Assembly (NCBI GenBank): GCA_013329615.1
Contig: DUKA01000132.1
Location: 1 to 6,100 of the forward strand
Direction of reading: 5' to 3'
DNA length: 6,100 nucleotides
DNA from: Candidatus Bathyarchaeota archaeon
Lineage (GTDB): Archaea; Thermoproteota; Bathyarchaeia; TCS64
This document shows, piece after piece, positions 1-4,225 of the stretch; within the stretch, counting starts at the first letter, position 1; the number at the start of each line of letters is the position of its first letter. A model generated the notes under the pieces. That model made no database searches and was not told the origin of the DNA. It worked only from the letters and a program-made list of their open reading frames with translations. The translations under genes were made by a program, and so were the position numbers.

Positions 1-352
1 CCCGATCGCCAGCGGTTCATTCAAGGTGGACGGCATGGTGATCGTGCCCACGTCCATGAAGACCATCGGCGCACTAGCCTCAGGCTACTGCGACGACCTC
101 ATCAGCAGGGCGGCGGATGTACAGCTCAAGGAGGGCAGACGCCTCATAATCGTGCCACGCGAGACGCCGCTCCACATGATCCACCTAAGGAATATGGCTA
201 AGCTGAGCCGGATGGGCGTCACCGTCGTGCCCGCCATGCCGGGCTTCTACCACGGACCTAAGACCGTGGGCGACCTAGTCGACTTCATGGTTGGGAAGAT
301 ACTCGACCAGTTGGGCGTTGAGCACGCCCTGTATAGACGCTGGGGGAGCTAG
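1..352 (+). CDS. ubiX: Flavin prenyltransferase UbiX (5'-truncated by window edge)
   Basis: UbiX joins a dimethylallyl group to FMN, making the prenylated FMN used by UbiD-type decarboxylases. The reading frame is open from base 2, so the visible 116 residues are the C-terminal part of a protein that is usually about 190 residues long. Family signatures are clear: a GMVIVP-TSMKT segment (visible residues 11-21), SRAADVQLKE with the conserved Lys43, the VPRE motif with Arg53 and Glu54, and the PGFYH motif with Tyr83, followed by the usual DLVDF...ILDQLG C-terminal helix. Most relatives have Cys or Ser where Thr17 sits; the other active-site residues are kept. The GTG at 26 lies inside the conserved core and is not the real start. 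In archaea lacking ubiquinone, known uses of prenylated FMN include the UbiD-like decarboxylase of the modified mevalonate pathway; no UbiD gene is visible here. The gene ends 5 bp from the convergent HD-domain gene. Confidence 0.95.
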   Translation, partial: PIASGSFKVDGMVIVPTSMKTIGALASGYCDDLISRAADVQLKEGRRLIIVPRETPLHMIHLRNMAKLSRMGVTVVPAMPGFYHGPKTVGDLVDFMVGKILDQLGVEHALYRRWGS

Positions 353-357
353 CCCTT

Positions 358-921
358 CTACTTTAGCTCCTTTTCGAGCTGGGTGAGAAAATCGACCATG
401 TAGCGAGTCCGCTCACCAGCCATCCGCTTCGCCTCGTCGGTGAACAACAGCCCTTCCAGTTTGAGGAGTTTCTCGTGGAAGTGGGCGACGAAGTCTTCTA
501 TTGGGCGGGTGTACTCGCCGCTGTATACTGCAGTCCGGTAGATGCCGATTGCGCCTAGTGCGTCCAGTTTGTCGGCGTCGGAGAGTATCTTTGCCTCCAG
601 AGTCTTCGGGGGTTTCTTGCCGGAGAAGCTGTGGGTTGCGATAGCGGCAGTTATTTTCTCAATGGTTTCCTCGGGTTGCCCGTAGCGATAGAGTATGGGT
701 TTTGCCTTTTCAGCACCGGTTTGGGCGTGGTTCTCCTCTTCCCTCGCGATGTCGTGCAACAAAGCAGCGGGGAGAAGTATGTCGAGGTCGGCCTTCTCGA
801 CGATGCCGATGTGTTGACACGTGACGTAGACTCTTTCGACGTGCTCGAAGCCGTGCGTACCATGTGGGGGCATAAGGCTGCGAACCTCCTGTCGCAGGGC
901 AGCCAAAGTCTTCTCGTTCAA
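358..921 (-). CDS. HD-domain phosphohydrolase (YedJ/COG1418-like)
   Basis: This is a soluble metal-dependent phosphohydrolase of the HD superfamily, 187 residues if it starts at the TTG at 921. The metal-binding set is visible: His27 in HGFEHVERV, His56-Asp57 in LLHDIAR, His97 in IATHSF, and Asp117 in SDADKLDALG. The order and spacing fit the small stand-alone HD family that includes E. coli YedJ; the substrate is unknown, with nucleotides a common guess. The TTG lies 3 nt after the stop of the upstream OB-fold gene, so translation is probably coupled; a GAGGCG stretch at the end of that gene could act as its ribosome site. A second candidate start is the ATG at 873 (171 residues), which has a very strong AGGAGGT 10 nt upstream. 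The longer form is preferred because it supplies the amphipathic N-terminal helix usual before the first His motif. It is probably co-transcribed with the OB-fold gene. Confidence 0.88.
   Translation of the reverse strand: MNEKTLAALRQEVRSLMPPHGTHGFEHVERVYVTCQHIGIVEKADLDILLPAALLHDIAREEENHAQTGAEKAKPILYRYGQPEETIEKITAAIATHSFSGKKPPKTLEAKILSDADKLDALGAIGIYRTAVYSGEYTRPIEDFVAHFHEKLLKLEGLLFTDEAKRMAGERTRYMVDFLTQLEKELK
884..890 (-). promoter_or_regulatory. Internal strong Shine-Dalgarno before alternative HD-protein start
   Basis: On the minus strand AGGAGGT lies 10 nt upstream of an in-frame ATG (873-871) inside the HD gene. It is a much better match to the anti-SD than anything near the TTG start. It may mark the true start, a second start, or be chance in a Gln-Glu-Val codon run. 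Confidence 0.4.
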
Positions 922-924
922 GGA

Positions 925-1242
925 CTACGCCTCGATCTTCTTTGCTTCGCTGTCTCGACCCACGTTCACCTGTAATATCCCCTTGAATGAAGTGACGAAG
1001 CAGTCGGTGATCTCGACACTGTCCCCCGCCTCGATGTTGTTGAATGAGTCGATCTTCTCGTTCCATACCGCGAAGGATATTGAGGAGGTGTTGTCGCTGA
1101 TCTCCCCCTCGAGGATGGAGTGCTCGACCCCCGAGTAGGTCTTCACCTTCCTCACCCCCACCTTCTTCGTGACCTTTACCCTGAATGTCAGGTGCTCCAT
1201 GCCGGGGCGGAGCTCGGATAATCGGGGGGTGTCAGGGGTCAT
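925..1242 (-). CDS. ssb: Single OB-fold ssDNA-binding protein (crenarchaeal SSB-like)
   Basis: A 105-residue protein made almost wholly of one OB fold, expected to bind single-stranded DNA or RNA. From memory it aligns along its length with the Sulfolobus SSB: LRPGMEHLTFRVKV near residues 11-24 matches the LKPNME start, the ISDNTSSISFAVW stretch (48-60) matches the D-T-G-x-L-x-L-W strand, and CFVTSFKGILQVNVG (81-95) matches the WTTAFKGxxQLNxG strand. The aromatic residues that stack on bases in the Sulfolobus protein appear kept or conservatively replaced: Trp60, Phe82 (Trp in Sulfolobus) and Phe86. The Gly/Arg-rich, acidic C-terminal tail of crenarchaeal SSB is missing; the protein ends just after the barrel. 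The ATG at 1242 has AGGTG 6 nt upstream. It may be the main SSB or one of several small OB-fold proteins. It heads a unit with the HD phosphohydrolase 3 nt downstream. Confidence 0.82.
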   Translation of the reverse strand: MTPDTPRLSELRPGMEHLTFRVKVTKKVGVRKVKTYSGVEHSILEGEISDNTSSISFAVWNEKIDSFNNIEAGDSVEITDCFVTSFKGILQVNVGRDSEAKKIEA

Positions 1243-1265
1243 TTACCACACCTGAACGTGGGCGT

Positions 1266-1273
1266 CATAAAAG
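1266..1273 (-). promoter_or_regulatory. TATA-like box, leftward promoter of the OB-fold gene
   Basis: CTTTTATG on the minus strand is centred about 27 bp upstream of the ATG at 1242. That is the spacing expected if the transcript starts at or next to the start codon. An AGGTG at 1253-1249 would only be usable if transcription starts further upstream, for example from the AT box at 1288-1293. Read on the plus strand, the same bases (CATAAAAG) could serve the rightward gene. Confidence 0.45.
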
Positions 1274-1287
1274 AGTTGGGTCCAATG

Positions 1288-1293
1288 TTTAAA
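1288..1293 (+). promoter_or_regulatory. TATA-like box, rightward promoter of the PLP enzyme-PadR gene
   Basis: TTTAAA is centred about 26 bp before the ATG at 1316. This fits a near-leaderless transcript from that ATG and argues against the GTG at 1304, which would lie upstream of the expected start site. The box is symmetrical, so it could also act leftward. Confidence 0.45.
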
Positions 1294-1315
1294 GCATGGT
1301 TGCGTGGAGACAGGT

Positions 1316-2731
1316 ATGATGAAGCCCCGGGTGAACCTCGTCTGCACGGAGTGCGGCTACGCTTTCCCCGCCGACTCGGGCAGGACGACCTGCGAACGAT
1401 GCGGGGGGATACTTGAATACATCTGGGACGAAGAGTACCTCAAATCCGTAGAGTTCAGCGGCGAGTTGAGGTTCTGGAGGTATAAGCCCGTGCTCCCCCC
1501 GGTGAAGAAGCAGGTGAGCCTTGGGGAGGGGGGGACGCCGCTGCAGGAGGCACACAGGCTCGCAGACTCACTCGGACTCAGAAACCTCTACCTGAAAGAC
1601 GAGACGCGCAACCCGACGAACAGCTTTAAGGACCGCTCGGCGTCCCTGATCGTCTCCGACGCCTCGGGGAAGGGTTTCGGCTCCCTTGTCTGTGCTACCA
1701 ACGGCAACCACGGCGCATCGGTCGCTGCATACTCCGCCAAGGTGGACATCTCCTGCCACCTCATCGTCCCCAAAGCAATGGACATCGCCAAACTCGCCCA
1801 GATGATGGTCTACAACGCCGAGATCGTGGAGTCGGGCGAGACCATCGAGGAGGCCATGGGCAGGGCGAAGACACTCGAAAAGGAGATGGGCTGGTACCAA
1901 GCCACGACTGAGCTCAACCCGCTGTCAGTCGAGGGGCTTAAGACGATCACCTATGAGATAGCGGAGCAGAAGGGCAACCCGATGTGGGTGGTCGTCGCCA
2001 TGGGGAGCGGCGTCACGATCAGTTCCCTCTGGAAGGGTTTCAAGGAGCTGCGCTCGATTGGTAAAATCAAGGCGTTGCCTCACCTGATAGGTGTACAGGC
2101 GGAGGGCTGCTCACCCATAGTCTCCGCCTTCAACACCGGTAAGGACGAGCCAGTACAACTCGCTAAGGGTGAGACCGAGGCGGCCGCTATCAGGGTTTCC
2201 AAGCCCGTCTTCGGTGAACTCGCATTACGTTCGTTGAAGGAATCCGGAGGCTTCGCGACCTCGATCAGCGACGAGGACATGCTCTCCGCGGGAAGGGAGA
2301 TCGCCAAACTTGAGGGCATCTTCGCCGAGCCCGCCAGCGCGGCAACCGTCGCCTGCCTGAGACACCTCGTCGAATCGGGCAAGATAGACCGCGGCGACCG
2401 CATAACCTGCCTCATAACGAGCAGCGGCCTCAAGACCGACGACATCCTCCAGAGCCTAACGAAGCGCAAAAGATCCCTTGGCTTGGGCTCGATGCTGACG
2501 ACGAAGGAGAAGATAATGCGTCACATCGCGGGGGGTTCGACCTACGGCTACGAGATATGGAAGGCTATCGGCAAGGGCATGACGATCGGCGCCGTCTACC
2601 AGCACATAGCCGACCTTGAGGAGCGCGGACTCGTCTCATCCAACGTGAAGGGAAAGAGAAGGTACTACGAGATCACGGACAGGGGCATGCGCGTCTTGGC
2701 AGCCATGGATGCTCTGCAGGTTCTCCTCTAG
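1316..2731 (+). CDS. thrC: Threonine synthase-like PLP enzyme fused to C-terminal PadR-type winged helix
   Basis: A two-part protein of 471 residues. Residues 1-35 hold a zinc-ribbon with Cys10/13/26/29, typical of archaeal threonine synthases, which turn O-phosphohomoserine into threonine. Residues about 65-385 are a fold-type-II PLP domain: GEGGTPL (70-76), NPTNSFKDR with the Schiff-base Lys105, ATNGNHGAS (127-135), a glycine loop GSGVT (230-234), FAEPASAAT (336-344) and the TSSGLK segment near 368. Several motifs differ from textbook ThrC (PTNSF for PTGSF, GSGVT for a GNxGN-type loop, SSGLK for GHGLK), so the reaction may differ. Residues about 395-471 are a winged helix with PadR hallmarks: STYGYEIWKAI, GAVYQHIADLEERGLV, and KRRYYEITDRG. 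The C-terminal dimer helix of stand-alone PadR proteins is absent, so pairing would rely on the enzyme domain. The start at 1316 is chosen for GGAG 6 nt upstream and the TATA spacing; GTG 1304 and ATG 1319 are alternatives. The palindromic gap and an ECF S component follow directly. Confidence 0.88.
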   Translation: MMKPRVNLVCTECGYAFPADSGRTTCERCGGILEYIWDEEYLKSVEFSGELRFWRYKPVLPPVKKQVSLGEGGTPLQEAHRLADSLGLRNLYLKDETRNPTNSFKDRSASLIVSDASGKGFGSLVCATNGNHGASVAAYSAKVDISCHLIVPKAMDIAKLAQMMVYNAEIVESGETIEEAMGRAKTLEKEMGWYQATTELNPLSVEGLKTITYEIAEQKGNPMWVVVAMGSGVTISSLWKGFKELRSIGKIKALPHLIGVQAEGCSPIVSAFNTGKDEPVQLAKGETEAAAIRVSKPVFGELALRSLKESGGFATSISDEDMLSAGREIAKLEGIFAEPASAATVACLRHLVESGKIDRGDRITCLITSSGLKTDDILQSLTKRKRSLGLGSMLTTKEKIMRHIAGGSTYGYEIWKAIGKGMTIGAVYQHIADLEERGLVSSNVKGKRRYYEITDRGMRVLAAMDALQVLL

Positions 2732-2736
2732 GAAAA

Positions 2737-2744
2737 TTATTATA
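2737..2744 (+). promoter_or_regulatory. Probable TATA box of the ECF S-component gene
   Basis: TTATTATA follows an A-rich run and would place the transcript start near 2766, giving a leader of about 25 nt that contains the AGAGGT ribosome site. The CTATAATA at 2768-2775 is an alternative box but sits rather close to the start codon. Confidence 0.4.
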
Positions 2745-2775
2745 GTTGGAACTATTAGTAGTTGCAACTATAATA
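2738..2775. promoter_or_regulatory. Tandem palindromic operator within a 38-bp dyad
   Basis: Two copies of TAGTT-N2-AACTA lie at 2743-2754 and 2759-2770, centred 16 bp apart; as direct repeats, TAGTTGGAACTAT and TAGTTGCAACTAT match at 12 of 13 positions. Both sit in one larger dyad centred at 2756.5. Its outer arms are an 11-bp perfect inverted repeat (TATTATAGTTG, 2738-2748, with its complement at 2765-2775) and its inner arms are AACTA/TAGTT; only the 2749/2764 and 2755/2758 pairs break the symmetry. Four half-sites in this layout suggest two dimers of a winged-helix regulator. The region overlaps the likely TATA box and start site of the S-component gene, which suggests repression. The PadR domain encoded just upstream is the obvious candidate binder, although the half-site is not the ATGT/ACAT often seen for PadR. 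Confidence 0.7.
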
Positions 2776-2778
2776 CTC

Positions 2779-2784
2779 AGAGGT
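2779..2784 (+). promoter_or_regulatory. Ribosome binding site deciding the S-component start
   Basis: AGAGGT is 8 nt before the GTG at 2793 but only 2 nt before the ATG at 2787. The spacing favours the GTG. Confidence 0.5.
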
Positions 2785-2792
2785 CGATGATT

Positions 2793-3299
2793 GTGAACAA
2801 CAGCAACAAGATGGACTCTCGTAAACTCGCCGCAATGGCGATAATGGGCGCACTCACGACTGTTGTGACGATGTTTGCCCTCCCCTTCGCCCCGACGGGT
2901 GGTTTCTTCAACCTTGGAGACGCCATCGTGATGACAACCGCGATAGTCTTCGGCCCCATCGTTGGGGCCGTCGCCGGAGGAGTGGGCTCGGCTCTCGCCG
3001 ACCTGCTCCTAGGGTACAGCGCCTTCGCCCCATTCACCCTGATCATAAAGGGCTTGGAGGGTTTCCTGATAGGCACAATCGTTGGCACGCAGGAAAAACC
3101 CTCATTGGTCAAACTGGGTATCGCTTGGGTGGTCGGCGGTGTAACGATCGTCGGCGGCTATTGGTTCGCAGAGGCCTTCATCATGGGGTTGGGTGTCCCA
3201 GCGGCGAACGCCGAGATAATCATCAACATACCCCAGGCGGTTGGCTCAATCATCGGCATACCGATCGCCCTCGGCGTCAAGTCCCGCCTCAAGATATAG
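2793..3299 (+). CDS. ECF transporter S component (PF07155, riboflavin/vitamin type)
   Basis: A small hydrophobic membrane protein of 168 residues, the substrate-binding subunit of an energy-coupling factor vitamin importer. Roughly five to six membrane segments can be read, at about 11-30, 41-60, 64-74, 78-98, 107-130 and 143-162. The family signature is strong: FNLGD (39-43), then GPIVGAVAGGVGSALADLLLGY (54-75), then APFTLIIKGLEG (79-90), and a late NIPQ (145-148). An Ala16-x3-Ala20 pair in helix 1 resembles the motif S components use to contact EcfT. No EcfT or EcfA gene is in the window, so it probably shares a module encoded elsewhere (group II). Members of this family bind riboflavin or other vitamin-like compounds, and the substrate cannot be told from sequence alone. 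GTG 2793 is preferred by ribosome-site spacing; ATG 2787 and ATG 2811 are alternatives. The gene sits right behind the tandem palindrome and the PLP enzyme-PadR fusion. Confidence 0.88.
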   Translation: MNNSNKMDSRKLAAMAIMGALTTVVTMFALPFAPTGGFFNLGDAIVMTTAIVFGPIVGAVAGGVGSALADLLLGYSAFAPFTLIIKGLEGFLIGTIVGTQEKPSLVKLGIAWVVGGVTIVGGYWFAEAFIMGLGVPAANAEIIINIPQAVGSIIGIPIALGVKSRLKI

Positions 3300-3343
3300 C
3301 CAACGAGGCACACACATAACTACCCGGCGGACAGATACAATTC

Positions 3344-4225
3344 GTGTCTTCAGCCGAGAGAGCCGCCTCGCTTATTACTCAACTCGACCCTCGCGAACTG
3401 AGGATACTGCAGGGCATAGAACTCGGGATGGCAAGATACGAATTCGTGCCACTTGAGACCATCACAAAGTACACAGGCCTCGGCGACGCCGAGGTCACGT
3501 TTTGGCTCAAGGAACTGGATAAGAAGGCCCTACTCTGGATGCAGTCGGAGGGCTACAACGGCTTCATACTAAACTACAACAGCTACGATCTCCTCGCTTT
3601 AAACGCCCTAGTGAAGGGTGAGATCATCGATGCCCTCGGGATGCCCCTCGGCATGGGTAAGGAAGCGGATGTCCTCGAGGCGCTCACCCCCTCGGGTGAG
3701 GGCGTGGCGGTGAAGTTCCACAGGCTCGGACGCGTCAGCTTCAGGGACACGCGCCGTAAAAGAGAGTACTTATCCAGCCGGCACGGCGTCTCCTGGCTGT
3801 ACCAGTCTCGACTCGCCGCCGAGAAGGAGCACTACGCACTGTCCCTCACGTTCAACGCCGGCGTCTCCGTGCCCAAGCCCATCTATCACAACAGGCACAC
3901 GATAGTCATGCAGAGGATCGAGGGGCGCCAACTATCTGAGGTCAACCAACTTGACGACCCAGAGAGCCTACTCAACAGCATCATCGAGAACGTGCACAAG
4001 GCGTACAAGGCCGGGGTCATACACGCCGACCTCAGCGAGTTCAACATACTCGTCTCCTCAGAAGGTGGCCTATTCATAATCGATTGGCCACAGTACATTC
4101 CCCCGAACCATCCGAACGCCTTAGAAATCTTGGGACGAGACGTGAAGAACGTGTTGACCTACTTCAAGAGAAAGTTTGGTGTTGAGAGAGAGCTGGAAGA
4201 CGTCCTTCGTGTGATTAGGACTTGA
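3344..4225 (+). CDS. rio2: RIO2-type atypical serine/threonine kinase
   Basis: RIO2 is an atypical kinase/ATPase that acts in late maturation of the small ribosomal subunit in archaea and eukaryotes. The 293 residues match the family's usual archaeal length and order. A winged helix specific to RIO2 covers about 1-85 (ARYEFVPLETITKYTGL). The RIO kinase domain follows: P-loop LGMGKEADV (102-110), ATP-contacting Lys124 in VAVKFHRLGR, the flexible-loop region with SFRDTRRKREY (132-142), the catalytic loop HADLSEFNILV with Asp229 and Asn234, and the metal-binding Asp247 in IIDWPQ, where many relatives have IDFPQ. The GTG start at 3344 leaves a full winged helix; the next Met (residue 29) would cut into it. 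Only a weak GGCGGA lies upstream, so the message may be near-leaderless (a weak ACATAA box at 3314-3319) or read through from the S-component gene 44 bp upstream. The 3' end overlaps the convergent gene by 11 bp. Confidence 0.95.
   Translation: MSSAERAASLITQLDPRELRILQGIELGMARYEFVPLETITKYTGLGDAEVTFWLKELDKKALLWMQSEGYNGFILNYNSYDLLALNALVKGEIIDALGMPLGMGKEADVLEALTPSGEGVAVKFHRLGRVSFRDTRRKREYLSSRHGVSWLYQSRLAAEKEHYALSLTFNAGVSVPKPIYHNRHTIVMQRIEGRQLSEVNQLDDPESLLNSIIENVHKAYKAGVIHADLSEFNILVSSEGGLFIIDWPQYIPPNHPNALEILGRDVKNVLTYFKRKFGVERELEDVLRVIRT
4215..4225. other. Tail-to-tail overlap of rio2 and acd coding regions
   Basis: The last 11 bp of rio2 (TGA at 4223-4225) and of the minus-strand synthetase gene (TAA at 4217-4215) are shared. 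There is no room for a terminator between them, so the two transcripts must overlap at their 3' ends. Confidence 0.9.

Noticed and set aside
631..1066. Overlapping open frames on both strands across the HD and OB-fold genes
   Set aside because: Their translations have no family motifs, while the two minus-strand genes carry full HD and OB-fold signatures and abut neatly.
1289..2469. Several minus-strand open frames opposite the PLP enzyme gene
   Set aside because: They are shadows of a frame with a complete zinc ribbon, PLP motifs and winged helix; none shows a credible domain or ribosome site.
2738..2775. Reading the dyad as an intrinsic transcription terminator
   Set aside because: The RNA could fold into a hairpin, but no U-run follows, the stem is AT-rich, and the tandem half-site layout over the promoter fits an operator better. 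A minor role in termination cannot be excluded.
2709..2786. Longer N-terminus for the S component starting at 2709
   Set aside because: It would overlap the end of the PLP enzyme gene and translate through the operator into a non-family sequence; the ribosome site at 2779-2784 points to a start at 2787 or 2793.
2732..2792. Riboswitch in front of the vitamin-type S component
   Set aside because: The gap is only 61 nt, is dominated by the palindrome, and shows no conserved elements of the FMN, thiamine or cobalamin riboswitches.
3125..3456. Small plus-strand frames overlapping the ends of the S component and rio2
   Set aside because: They are out-of-frame shadows, Arg-rich and without motifs.
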